The notes beneath the pieces were generated by a model that was given only the letters and a program-made list of their open reading frames with translations, was not told the DNA's origin and made no database searches. This document shows, in pieces, positions 37,671 through 48,058 of a stretch of 64,000 nucleotides of DNA. A program made the position numbers and the translations under genes. The stretch is from UTCFX2 sp963788305. Lineage in GTDB: Bacteria > Chloroflexota > Anaerolineae > Anaerolineales > UBA4823. The DNA is taken from the NCBI GenBank assembly GCA_963788305.1, contig CAWBGK010000012.1:90214-154213 (forward strand). Direction: 5' to 3'. How positions within the stretch are numbered: position 1 is the stretch's first letter; the number at the start of each line of letters is the position of its first letter.

Positions 37671-38849
37671 TCAATCCAGCGCTTCCAACACATGAGTGGC
37701 GACTGCAGACGCCGGTCCGCCCAAGGATTGGATCAAAGCGCGTCTTGGATCAGCAAGCTGATTATTACCAGCCTGTCCGCGCAGCTGCATCACAGCTTCA
37801 ACAGCCTGATAGACGCCTGTTGCTCCGCCAGGGTTGCCGCGTGCCTTCAAGCCGCCGAGAGTGCTGATCGGCAAAGAGCCTTGAAGACTCACGGCAGCGG
37901 GAGACGTATCCTTCTGGGTCAGCTGCCAGCCTTTGCCGCGCTCGGCAAAGCCGGCAGCTTCGAGGGATAGTGCTGCGAAGATCGAATAGGCGTCAAATAG
38001 CTCGAAAAAATCCACTTGAAGCGGCGTGATACGAGCTTTTTTGCAGGCCCCTTCAACGGATCGACGGACTGCATCCAAATACAATAGGTCTGGACGATCA
38101 TGGAGAGCGAGAGTATCTGTAGTCAAGTTCGAACCGGCAATTCGCACCAATCGATGCGGGTATTTTGGTGGGAGAACATCGCGGCGGGCAAGCACCAAAG
38201 CTGCTGCGCCGTCCGCGTTAGGAGCAATATCGAAAATGTTCAACGGATCGCAGACGATCCCTGCATTTGAGTAAGTCTCTTCCCGGATCGCTTTCCGGAA
38301 CATCGCATTCGGATTGCCAACGCCGTTGGCGTGGGCGATGAGCGGAAATCCCGCGAAAGACTTCCGTTCAACACCATATTCGAACATATAGCGGTTCATC
38401 AGGAGGCCTGCCTGCGCAGCAGGTGTCAATCCTTGCACGGCCTCATAATCCCCGTCTTCGCTCGTGGATAATATCGCTTCCACCTCCGGTCCGATCATGT
38501 CCGAATACTTTTCAATCCCGAGAACCAGTGCTACGTCTGCCTGTCCGGAGGCTATCGCGATGAAGCCTGCTCTCAATGCTGCGCCTCCAGACGCTCCGGC
38601 TGCTTCCACCGTATAGGCCTCGATCCCGGTCATCCCGGAAAAATCGGTGATGAGCGCGCCTAAATGAGCCTGATGGGAAAGCATGGGGGAAAGCATGTTC
38701 CCGATAAATAGCACCTGTGGTTTTAATTCGCCGCTATTGTCCAGAGCTGGCTTGATCGCGGCGTATGCAAGCTCGCGTAGCGATGTGTCCCACAGCTCTG
38801 AGACTGCAGTTTGTCCGATTCCTGCGATTACGACATCTGGCATCGACAT
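37671..38849 (-). CDS. Thiolase-like protein lacking the usual catalytic residues
   Basis: 392 residues with the SCP2-type thiolase fold (AGIGQTAVSELWDTSLRELA at the N-terminus). By position it should supply acetoacetyl-CoA to HMG-CoA synthase. The nucleophile-Cys motif reads VEAAGASGGAAL, with Gly where Cys is expected, and the catalytic-His motif reads GGLKARGNPGGATG, with Asn for His. The third motif (GGPASAVATHVL) also has no Cys. All lie in one open frame, so these are true substitutions unless bases are miscalled. It may be a scaffold, an aldolase-like enzyme or a thiolase with other residues. Confidence 0.8.
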   Translation of the reverse strand: MSMPDVVIAGIGQTAVSELWDTSLRELAYAAIKPALDNSGELKPQVLFIGNMLSPMLSHQAHLGALITDFSGMTGIEAYTVEAAGASGGAALRAGFIAIASGQADVALVLGIEKYSDMIGPEVEAILSTSEDGDYEAVQGLTPAAQAGLLMNRYMFEYGVERKSFAGFPLIAHANGVGNPNAMFRKAIREETYSNAGIVCDPLNIFDIAPNADGAAALVLARRDVLPPKYPHRLVRIAGSNLTTDTLALHDRPDLLYLDAVRRSVEGACKKARITPLQVDFFELFDAYSIFAALSLEAAGFAERGKGWQLTQKDTSPAAVSLQGSLPISTLGGLKARGNPGGATGVYQAVEAVMQLRGQAGNNQLADPRRALIQSLGGPASAVATHVLEALD

Positions 38850-38856
38850 GGGTATC

Positions 38857-39934
38857 TTATTTCATGACCAACTTGCCGCGCATCCTGGCGTATTGGGCGT
38901 AATCGATCTCCGTTCGGCGGGCGATATAATCCTGTGTACGAGGGGCAAGGTCCCGGCGTGGGGTGATGAGATCTGTGACGGTGATTGCAAATGCATCGGA
39001 GCCGGCTCCTGAACCGAAGGACACCAGTAATATCCGGTCACCGGGTTCGGCGATATCGAGGATTGCAGTCAGTCCAATGATCGCCGCGCCAGCGTAAGTG
39101 TTGCCAATCACCGGGACGAGCAGACCAATTTTGATCTGGTCTTTGCTGAAACCCAGGATTTCGGCGGCGCGCTGGGGAAATTTTGCATTCGGCTGATGAA
39201 AGACCGCATAACGATAATCGGCCGCTGAAGTCTGGGTGGCGTCCATCAAAGTTTTTGCAGCTTCGGTGGTATGGGTGAAATATGCCGGCTCGCCGGTAAA
39301 ACGCTGGCCGTGTTCCGGATACTTTGCATACTGCCGGCGCCAGAAGTCAGGAGTGTCTGTGACGTATGAATAGGTAGCTTCGATCACAGCCAGAGAATTC
39401 TCTGCCGGACCGAACAGGAACGCTGCCCCGCCTGCTCCAGCGGTATATTCGAGCGCATCACCAGGACGACCTTGGGCGGTATCCATCCCAACCGCCAGGG
39501 CGTAATCGGCCATACCCGAGCCGACAAAACCAATTGCAGCTACCATCGCTTCGGTGCCTGCTTTACAGGCGAACTGCCAATCAGCGGCCTGAATGTGTGG
39601 GACGGCGCCGATTGATTCGGCGACCAGCGTGGAAGTTGGTTTCACAGCGTAAGGATGTGATTCTGAGCCAACCCAAACAGCTCGAATTTTCGTTGGGGAG
39701 ATTTGAGCCCGGTTAAGCGCGTTGCGGGATGCTTCGATTGACATCGTCGCCACGTCTTCATCCAAACCTGGTACGGATTTCTCTTTGATCGGCAGGGCAG
39801 CCTGACCCTCTGTCCAAACGCGGGCAACTTCACTGGCTGGCAGACGATATCGGGGGACATACGCGCCGTAGCCGCAAATTCCTACCGGACGATTGGGTTT
39901 TAATAAATATGCTGTTGGTTGTGTTCGATTCCAT
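38857..39934 (-). CDS. mvaS: Hydroxymethylglutaryl-CoA synthase, probable frame change near the start
   Basis: Condenses acetyl-CoA with acetoacetyl-CoA. Catalytic residues are present: Cys in WQFACKAGTEAM, Glu in VWVGSESHPYAVKP and His in VFHQPNAKFP. The N-terminus RPVGICGYGAYVPRYRLP is clear in frame, but no ATG, GTG or TTG precedes it before a stop. An ATG at 39934, with AGG upstream, opens in another frame and could join across an AAAACCC run near 39905. I therefore place the start there with reservation. It is of the archaeal-like short type, seven bases before the thiolase-like gene. Confidence 0.85.
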
Positions 39935-39971
39935 GTTTCAGCCTGATTATTATATTTTTCTAACCTTTAGA

Positions 39972-41286
39972 TCATTCAGCGATTTTTTTTGCTCGCCAGG
40001 ATTCCAGGATCGCCTGGGCGCGGTCAATTCGGATAATTTTCTCCTCAACCAGTTGACTCGCAAGCTTTTCGATCTGATCGTCTTGCGCTCCAGCTGCGAT
40101 GGCTACCTGGCGGGCATGCAAGCCCATATGACCGCGCTGGATGCCTTCGGTTGCCAGGGCTCGAAGCGCAGCCAGGTTTTGAGCCAGGCCAACGGATACG
40201 ATCACTTCGGCGAGCTGGCTGGCAGTCAGCAATGTCCATCAGCTTCAGGGCGGCCTTTGCCGTTGGATGAACTCGAGTTGCCCCGCCGACTATCCCGACA
40301 GCCATCGGCATCTCAAGCGTTCCTACCAGATTCCCGTCTGTGTCAGAACCCCAGGTGCTCAACGATGAATAACGCCCTGACCTTGCTGCGTAGGCATGTG
40401 CTCCTGCCTCGATCGCGCGCCAGTCATTGCCAGTAGCGATCACAACCGCATCGACGCCATTCATGATCCCCTTATTGTGTGTAGCCGCCCGGTATGGGTC
40501 GACTGCAGCAAAAGCCCAGGCAGCGATAATCCCATTGCGAACTTCTTGCGCGCTAAATTCTGCAAATGCCAGGTCGGTCAAGGGGATAGTGCAGCGGGCG
40601 CTTGCCAGTCGCCTATCTGCCAGGTTAGTCAGAATGCGCAGATGGACCCTGCCGCCGGAAAGTGCTGCCAGGCGAGGCGCCAGGCTTTCGGCGGCAGTAT
40701 TGAGAGCGTTTGCACCCATTGCATCGCGAACGTCAATGATCAGATGAACGACCAGGAATGGACCGATTGGAGATTCCTCTATCAGCCTGACCTCCAGGTC
40801 GCGCGGCCCGCCGCCAAGCTTTTTCAAGATTGGATCAATCTCGAGGACATCATCAAGCAAAGACTGTTTCTCGGCCAGGATAGCATTGCGAGCGGATTCC
40901 AGGTCTCTTACATCCAGGATTTGGATTTGTGCAATCATTTCAGGAGGAGTGGTTGAAGCGAAAAACCCTCCCCCCCCTCGAGCAAGCTTTGCCATGAAGG
41001 AAGCGCCAGCAACGACCGAAGGCTCTTCAATTACCATTGGAACGAGCACTTCCCTGCCGTTGATCAGAAAATTCAACCCGATCCCGAGCGGTAAGGCATA
41101 CAATCCAGCCACATTTTCGATCATGTGATCAGCCTGCCCAATGGTCAGCCCGCCTAAGCCACTTAATGCCCCAAACTCCTCAACCGATAAATCGACCCTG
41201 CGGTTAAGTTCCTCCAGTCTTTCTTCAATTCCTAGCTTGTAAAAGCCAGGAATTCTTGATCCGAGAGTCTCAGAATTTATGCCCAC
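39972..41286 (-). CDS. mvaA: HMG-CoA reductase, class II, one frame change
   Basis: Reduces HMG-CoA to mevalonate. About 435 residues. Catalytic Glu in ENVAGLYALPLG, Lys in THNKGIMNG, Asp-region GSDTDGNLVGTLEMPM and His in GHMGLHARQVA. The frame changes near 40235 after ALKLMDI, continuing TASQLAEVIVSVGLAQN. The GTG start at 41286 has GGAG ten bases upstream; a TTG at 41331 would overlap the divergent promoter region. First gene of the mva unit. Confidence 0.88.
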
Positions 41287-41387
41287 GATATATTCACTCC
41301 GATTGTGTTTATATCCTCTGTCGGCTGGCAAAAACTATCAAACTCAGACAAAATAGGGTAAAATTACGCCGAATTGAGGATTTACTG

Positions 41388-43106
41388 ATGGTTTTATTGA
41401 CCCGGGAACAGTTAGAGGAGAGATTAGCGGCGCTTCATCGCGCCAGCCTGGAGCTGGTGAGCGATCTCTCTCTAGCGAATGTTTTAGAGCGCATCGTTGA
41501 ACTTGCCCGAGAACAATCGGGAGCGCGATATGCAGCTTTAGGTGTACTGGATGATGATGGGGATCTGGTTCAATTTATCCCGATGGGAATGTCTCAGGCG
41601 GAGATTGATCAGATGGACCATCCACCCATCGGAAGAGGGCTGCTTGGCGCGATGCATGAAGAACGTAAGCCGGTCCGAATTTTGGAAATTCAAGATGACC
41701 CGCGCAGCATTGGTTTTCCTCCCAATCACCCAGAAATGCATTCATTTCTGGGTGTTCCAATCTTTCAAGGGGATCGACTGCTGGGTCAGATCTACCTGAC
41801 CGAGAAGCAGGGTTATTATGAATTCACTGAACAAGATGAACGGGTTCTTGAGATCCTGGCGGCATATGCCGCTGTAGCGATCACCAATGCTCGGCTCTAC
41901 GATCAGCTGCTCAGGCGTGATGAGGAGCTTCTTTATCGAAACGACGATCTCAAGCTGCTCAATGATGTCGCCGCGACGCTTACAAGCTCGTTGGACTTTG
42001 ACGAAATCCTGGATAAGACCCTAGATCTTGTCCTGGATTATTTAGGGTTCGAAGTGGGGGAAATTTTCCTGCGCGAGGATAACGAACAGGAGCTCTATCT
42101 GGCTCTTCACCGCGGCGACTTCGAAGATGGTTTCTCCAGCCTCGACAGATTCCGGGTTGGTCAGGGTTTCATCGGGATGGTGGCTTCAACCGGTAAAATG
42201 TTGGTGAGCCGAAACCTGGGTCAGGACATGCGCTATCTCCGCCATGAAGTGTTGGAAGCAGGTTTCCGGTTTATTGTTTGCATCCCACTGAGCTCTAGCG
42301 GTAAGGTCGTCGGCGTGATGAGTGCTGCAACCCGCTTAAACCGCGATCTGGACGAGCGGGAATTGAACATGCTACATGCGATTGGGACCTGGGCAGGAAT
42401 CACAATTGAGAATGCGGGCCTTAATCGGCAGTCTCGACGGTTGGCGGTGCTGGAAGAACGCGAACGGATCGGAATGGATCTGCACGACGGGATCATCCAA
42501 TCTATCTTTGGTGTTGGTCTGGCGTTAGATTACGCCCGGATATCCATCGATGATGATCCGGTCATGGCGCGCAAGAAAATTCAGGAATCAATCGATTCAT
42601 TAAACAGCACAATCCGGGATATCCGAGCTTATATTCTTGATTTACGGCCGCGCCAGTTCCACGGAGAAGACTTGAAACAGGGTTTGCAGCGTCTGGTGGA
42701 TGAATTTCAAGCAAACAGCACCACCCGCCTGATCCTGGTCGCAGCAGAAGACGGGTTGGTCGATTTTCCGGCGCTGAGCTCAACAGCATTATTTCACATC
42801 TGTCAGGAATCCCTGGCAAATATTGCAAAACATGCCCGCGCTGAACAGGCCGAAGTTCATCTCTGGACAACCCGCGATCGGGTTTTGTTAGAAGTGTCAG
42901 ACGATGGTCGCGGATTCGACACGCGCAAAATGAATGTTATGATTGGGCACGGTTTATCGAATATGCAATCTCGAGCCAGAAAAGTCGGAGGGGATGTCGA
43001 GATAACTTCCACGGTGGGAGATGGCACGGTAGTACTGGCCTGGGTACCCAGGCGGGCATCGCAGTTCTATGGAATGGATCAAAAGCCGAAGCAATCCGAA
43101 GATTAA
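41388..43106 (+). CDS. GAF-domain sensor histidine kinase (NarL-type)
   Basis: 572 residues, soluble, with no membrane segments. Two GAF domains (about 10-165 and 195-350) sense a small ligand or redox state. A HisKA_3 dimerisation box follows with phospho-acceptor His in ERIGMDLHDGIIQ (about residue 365), and an HATPase domain with LANIAKHARAEQAEVHLW and DDGRGFDT near the end. GAGGA precedes the ATG at 41388. It is divergent from mvaA; no response-regulator gene is adjacent. Confidence 0.9.
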   Translation: MVLLTREQLEERLAALHRASLELVSDLSLANVLERIVELAREQSGARYAALGVLDDDGDLVQFIPMGMSQAEIDQMDHPPIGRGLLGAMHEERKPVRILEIQDDPRSIGFPPNHPEMHSFLGVPIFQGDRLLGQIYLTEKQGYYEFTEQDERVLEILAAYAAVAITNARLYDQLLRRDEELLYRNDDLKLLNDVAATLTSSLDFDEILDKTLDLVLDYLGFEVGEIFLREDNEQELYLALHRGDFEDGFSSLDRFRVGQGFIGMVASTGKMLVSRNLGQDMRYLRHEVLEAGFRFIVCIPLSSSGKVVGVMSAATRLNRDLDERELNMLHAIGTWAGITIENAGLNRQSRRLAVLEERERIGMDLHDGIIQSIFGVGLALDYARISIDDDPVMARKKIQESIDSLNSTIRDIRAYILDLRPRQFHGEDLKQGLQRLVDEFQANSTTRLILVAAEDGLVDFPALSSTALFHICQESLANIAKHARAEQAEVHLWTTRDRVLLEVSDDGRGFDTRKMNVMIGHGLSNMQSRARKVGGDVEITSTVGDGTVVLAWVPRRASQFYGMDQKPKQSED

Positions 43107-43859
43107 ACTGGTGCGGTCTCTCCACCAGCAGAAAGCCAGACAGGAATACCGCCTATTTCTGGTTGAAGGAATCCGTCATGTCGGGGAAGCTGTCGCGTCT
43201 GAAGCCTTCCATAGAAGCAATTTATTACGCACCGGAGCTTCTCAAGAGCAAGTTCGCATTCGATCTCATCGCGAAGGCGTCCACCATGGGAACTCCATGT
43301 ATTCCAGTTGCTGCGGATGTGTTTGAGTCTGTTGCTGAAAAGGAGAATCCTCAGGGGATCCTGGCAGTTGTTCATCAATGGGAGAACCGGCTCGAAGAAT
43401 TATCTCCAGACAAGTTCCCTTGGGGCGTGGCGCTGGTTGCACCACAGGACCCTGGCAATCTTGGGGCGATCCTACGGACGATCGATGCTGCAGGTGCGAG
43501 CGGACTGATCTTGCTGGACAGCAGCGTGGATCTCTATCATCCCAGCGCAGTGCGCGCAAGTATGGGAGCATTGTTCTGTTATCCGGTTGTTATGTCAAGT
43601 TTCTCTGATTTCGCAACCTGGACAGGTCGCGCATCATTATCATGTCTATGGCAGCTCAGCCCGGGCAGATCGCGATTATCAAGAAGCGAAGCCATACCGA
43701 ACCCCACGGATTTTGTTAATGGGGAGTGAACGAGATGGTTTGACCGACGAGCAGAGGAGTATCTGTGAAATGGTGGTGGGGCTTCCGATGAGGGGAAGGT
43801 CATCTTCGCTGAATTTGGCTGTTGCGGCTGGAATTTTGCTTTATGCAATGTCCGAATAA
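43069..43859 (+). CDS. TrmH/SpoU-family RNA 2'-O-methyltransferase, two frame changes
   Basis: SPOUT-fold methyltransferase acting on rRNA or tRNA. First frame: SNPKIKLVRSLHQQKAR and LFLVEGIRHVGEA. The frame changes near 43195 to AIYYAPELLKSKF, VALVAPQDPGNLGAILRTID (motif 1) and again near 43630 to ILLMGSERDGLTDEQRSICE and GRSSSLNLAVAAGILLY (motifs 2 and 3). All SPOUT motifs are there, so the breaks look like errors. The start overlaps the kinase gene by 38 bases. Confidence 0.82.
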
Positions 43860-43899
43860 TTTCGGTTAATCCTCACAATTCAAAAAGTGTTCCGACGAG

Positions 43900-44466
43900 A
43901 TGGATGAACAGACCATACTGGAAGAATGCCAGCCCATGCAGCGCAGATTGTCTGCATGGGAAATTTCGGAGGCAAATAAGGTCTTTGGAAATCGGCTGGA
44001 TTATTCACGCGTGAAGGTTCATGAATGTTCTACATGGACAAACTTCATGGACCGACTGGGCAGAAAATTACGAAGCCTGCCTGCGCCTGTTGTTCCAAAC
44101 GCGATCACGATTCGGAACTCCTGTTATTTCCCGGTACAGATGCTTTATGGTCCTGTCCCGATCTGGCACCCGGATCATTACAAAATCTCCTGGTTGATTC
44201 ATGAATTAACCCATGTCTGGCAGTATCAGAAGCTGGGGATCAGCTATATATCAAAGGCACTCGGAGCGCAGTTTCGAGGTGGTGTTCAAACTTATGATTT
44301 CGGGGGAGAAAATGGACTTCTGGAGTGCAATACCCTTGGGAAAAAGTTAGATTCTTTCAGCCTGGAACAGCAGGGTGAAATTTGCCGATCATACTATAAC
44401 AGGCTGGTGCGCGGGGAGGATATCAGCGCCTGGCTGCCGTACATATTAGAAATCCAATATGGTTGA
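43900..44466 (+). CDS. Putative zinc metalloprotease-like protein (HExxH)
   Basis: 188 residues. Contains LIHELTHVWQYQKLG (about residue 100), an HExxH zinc motif with the flanking His/Trp/Gln seen in DUF4157-like proteins. No signal peptide. The late Glu in GLLECNTLGKKL could be the third ligand. Function unknown; probably a toxin- or effector-like or housekeeping metallopeptidase. Confidence 0.65.
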   Translation: MDEQTILEECQPMQRRLSAWEISEANKVFGNRLDYSRVKVHECSTWTNFMDRLGRKLRSLPAPVVPNAITIRNSCYFPVQMLYGPVPIWHPDHYKISWLIHELTHVWQYQKLGISYISKALGAQFRGGVQTYDFGGENGLLECNTLGKKLDSFSLEQQGEICRSYYNRLVRGEDISAWLPYILEIQYG

Positions 44467-44530
44467 GTTGAACGCTGATTTCGGAATAAAATTCCAAATC
44501 CTTGTCAGAATTGGATGAGCGAACCTTAAC

Positions 44531-44559
44531 TTGCCAGAAAGATGGGCTTGCGGTATGCT
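44531..44559 (+). promoter_or_regulatory. Promoter of the selenocysteine tRNA gene
   Basis: TTGCCA at 44531-44536 and TATGCT at 44554-44559 are 17 bases apart. The expected start of RNA is about two bases before the tRNA 5' end. Confidence 0.55.
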
Positions 44560-44567
44560 TAATCCCT

Positions 44568-44661
44568 GGGAGTGGTAGGGTCCCGGTGGGTTCCCCGGTC
44601 TTCAAAACCGGTGACGGGTCGCGGTGCGGGCCGTGGTGGGTTCGACTCCCATCCACTCCCG
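44568..44661 (+). tRNA. selC: tRNA-Sec (anticodon TCA)
   Basis: A 94-base cloverleaf with an eight-base-pair acceptor stem (GGGAGTGG / CCACTCCC), discriminator G, a long D arm, anticodon stem CCGGT/ACCGG with loop CTTCAAA (anticodon at 44602-44604), a long variable arm and T arm GTGGG TTCGACT CCCAT. The long acceptor and variable arms and UCA anticodon are diagnostic of selenocysteine tRNA. It shows that the genome this belongs to can read UGA as selenocysteine. selA, selB and selD are not in the window. Confidence 0.93.
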
Positions 44662-44772
44662 CCTTTCTGTTTAATATTCTGGATTGCGATACATATAACC
44701 TAAAGCAAATTTGATAGAGAAGCGAGCAATCTTTATTGATAGAAATATCGTCGGTGGAGTGAGATAAACGAT

Positions 44773-45970
44773 ATGGTTGAGATCGAAGTCCTGACCCAGA
44801 TTGTCGGAAGGGTGATGAGCATCGAAGACATCACCACCGGCGATCCATCGAAGAATTACATTGTCCGTTATCGAGGCCAAATCCAAGGGGACAGCGCCGA
44901 AGCGTTCGATCGACTTGCCGCTTCTCTGCGTACGTATCAAATCACCCCTCTTTTTCGGAATGATGCTGACCGACATGCTGTCCATCTGCTGGAAGGCGTC
45001 GTTCAACCCAAACCGTCAAATCCTTGGGTGAACCTGATTCTATTTCTAATTACCCTGGTCAGCATGATCTTTGCCGGGGCTCTTTACGCTTATAACGGCC
45101 CGGATCCGCAGGATGCTCCGTCAATTTGCGGCTGAGCTCCTGCGCAGCCTCCCGAAGGGCGTGCCGTTTGCGATCAGCCTGCTGGCGATCCTGGGAACGC
45201 ATGAGTTCGCCCACTATCTGGCAGGTCGTTCTCACCGCACCCATGTCACGCTGCCTTATTTTATCCCTTTTCCATTCAGCCCTTTTGGGACGATGGGAGC
45301 ATTTATTCAACTTAAAGAACCGCCGAAAAACAAACGCGTCCTGCTGGATATTGGTATTGCCGGACCGCTCGCCGGGCTGGTCGTTGCGATCCCTGTGCTG
45401 CTTTACGGTCTTTCCCTTTCAGAGCTTCAGCCAATTACGATCAGCAGTGGGCAGATTTTTACTCTGGAAGGCAATTCACTGCTTTATTTGCTTGCGAAAT
45501 TTATCATGTTTGGAAAGCTTCTGCCTGCTCCAGTTAGCTATGGGGATTTGTCCCCCCTTTTGTATTGGATCCGCTATTTCTTTACCAGCAATCCGCTTCC
45601 TATCGGCGGAATGGACGTGATCATCCACCCGGTAGCCTGGGCAGGTTGGGCTGGGCTGTTGGTGACTGCGCTGAACCTGATCCCTGCCGGACAACTGGAC
45701 GGTGGCCACGTGATGTACGTGCTGCTTGGCAAGCGCGTCCGGATGCTCTGGCCAGTGATTCTCCTCGTGCTTGTGGCGCTTGGTTTTGTCTGGTCCGGTT
45801 GGTGGCTATGGGCTGCGCTGATTTTCTTTTTGGGACGAATATATGCCGAACCGCTGGATCAGATCACTCAACTTGACCCAAAACGCAAGGCGGTAGCCTG
45901 GCTGGGGATTTTGATCTTCTTTCTGGTCTTTTCGCCAGTACCGCTTGTGCAGGCTGTTGCAGGGATGTAG
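44773..45970 (+). CDS. Site-2-protease family (M50) membrane metalloprotease, one frame change
   Basis: About 399 residues. An N-terminal soluble domain (to about residue 90) is followed by membrane segments. The frame changes near 45110, after YNGPDPQD, and continues AAELLRSLPKG. Zinc motif HEFAH (ILGTHEFAHYLAGR) and the third ligand Asp in NLIPAGQLDGGHV are in the second part. Such enzymes cleave membrane-bound factors or process proteins inside the bilayer. The tail has further hydrophobic segments. Confidence 0.83.
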
Positions 45971-46047
45971 CTGGAAAACCTCAAATTCAATCTGATGAAA
46001 TTGTAAAGAGGCGCCCAGAGCATCTGTGCTACACTTTTGGCTGAGAT

Positions 46048-47941
46048 ATGCCAGAAGATGTGATGCTCCATGAAGCGATCGAAGCGATCCGCAGGCGCCA
46101 ACCGGCGCGCGCGCGAGATATCTTAACCCGCCTTTTGCGCTCTGATCCAAATAATCCCGTCTACTGGATCTGGATGAGCTCAGTTGTTGATGCGGTAACT
46201 GAGCAGGCATATTGCCTGAAGACCGCACAAAAACTGGATCCAAATAACCAGACAGCCGCACGCGGACTCTGTCTCATCGGGGAAGGTTCGACTTATGAAA
46301 ATGTCCAACCAATTCCTCCAGTTCGACGTCATTGGAGTGTTGCGGAACGCGATATCCATGAAATGTCAACCTTCAGCAGGCTGTGGGCAAACCCGATTCT
46401 TAGGCTGACAGTACTTATCGCTCACAGCGCTGCTTGTGATAGTGCTTTTCGGAATTGGCTTTGCCTTTCAGGGCAGGCGTCGTGTCCCAGTGATGGCAGT
46501 AATCCCCACTCGAACCCTGGGGCCTACTCCAACTTATACCTTAACGCCAACAGCAGTCAACGAGAAACCCAACGTCCCAACTGCTCGCCCGGTAATAACC
46601 GGAATGGCACCGCTTTGGGCATTCCTCGAAGAAACCTACACACCAACACCTTTTTATGTGAATACGCCGCATGCTGCCAATGAGTTCTTACAACCTTGGA
46701 CAGAGGGCATTCGAGCGCGGCGACCTCAAGGCAGCCCTCTCAAACCTGAGCCAGGCTGAAGCAGATGGATCCTGAAGCAGCCGATATCCCATATCTTATG
46801 GGTGAGATATGCAGGCTGCAAGGCGAATGGAAGGCTGCTGCGGAGGCATATGAGAAATCGCTCCAGATCATGCCGGGATTTGCTCCTGCACTGCTAGGAC
46901 TGGCGAGAGTTAGTCGGTATATTAATTTACGAGAGGATGTTGGTGAGCTGATCCATGAGGCGGTTGAAGCAGACCCAGAATATGGCGAGGCTTATCTCGA
47001 CCTGGTAGCGTATCAGCTTGAGGTGGGAGATATCGAATCGGCGCTTGAAACGCTCCAAAAAATCGAAAGAAGGTTGGATGGATCACCGGTCTATTATTTA
47101 CGCCGCGCCCAGGTCGAGCTGGCACAGGGGAAGTTCATTGCTGCGTATGAAGATGCTCGCCAGGCAAATCAACTCGATCAAACCTTGCTCGAATCATATC
47201 AAGTTCTGGCAATTTCATCTGCAGCGAATGAAGACTACAAAACCGCTATCGAGGCCGCTCGAGTATATTTGAAATACAGGTCAGACGACCCAGATGTTTG
47301 GTTCGTATTGGGGAAATCTCTCTATCGAACAGGGAAACTATTCTTCTGCTAAAACAGCGCTAGAAAAAGCGCTTGAAGTTGATGATGAACTCTTCGAAGC
47401 TTTCCTGTTCAGGGGGCTGGTAACGATCGAATTAGGGGAAGGTCAAAAAGCGGTCAACGATATCTATCGTGCCTACCAGAAAGACCCCCGCTCTTTTTTC
47501 TTGAACCTTTCTTTGGGGAGAGCACTCCTGGCAGCCGGACGGTTAGGAGATGCACTTGCACAGATGAACCGAACTTATGGCATGGCTGGTGGCGAGGCTG
47601 AAGTTGGGGAGGCGCTTTTCTGGCGGGCTCAGGTATATCAAGCAATCGGAAATCCAATTTCCGCCATCAAAGATTGGAATAGTATGCTGGAACTGCCTGC
47701 TGGGAGCGTCCCGACCATTTGGTTAGAGACCGCTCAAGCGAGTATTCGGCTTGCAAGCACTAAAACCCCAACAATCGCGAAAACTGCTGTGCCGACCCGC
47801 ACTCTAACCCTCACACCAACCCGAACTCCCACAAAACAACCAGCTCCTTCATATACCCCGACGCTTCAAAATGCGAGTTTGCCTTTCCCAAGTCCCAACC
47901 CATCATTGGGGCAGCATCCCTCAAACTCAGCAGAGCGCTGA
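46048..47941 (+). CDS. TPR-repeat protein with one membrane segment, about four frame changes
   Basis: The pieces read as one protein of about 630 residues. N-terminal TPR-like ARDILTRLLRSDPNNPVYW, a membrane segment near residue 135, a Thr/Pro linker (PTRTLGPTPTYTLTPT), then several TPR units (GEWKAAAEAYEKSLQIMPGF, DYKTAIEAARVYLKYRSDDP) and a Thr/Pro tail (TPTRTPTKQP). Frame changes are near 46410-46440, 46695, 46763 and 47330. Function is probably as an envelope scaffold; no partner is identified. Confidence 0.7.
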
Positions 47942-48058
47942 TCATGGGACTATAAGAAGTTTATTTGAAACCCGATCCCATCCCTTGTCAGCCATTCTCA
48001 TCAAGGCTATAATCTCATGTTGCAAAATGCCTGACTTATGGCTTTGCAGAGGTGAATA

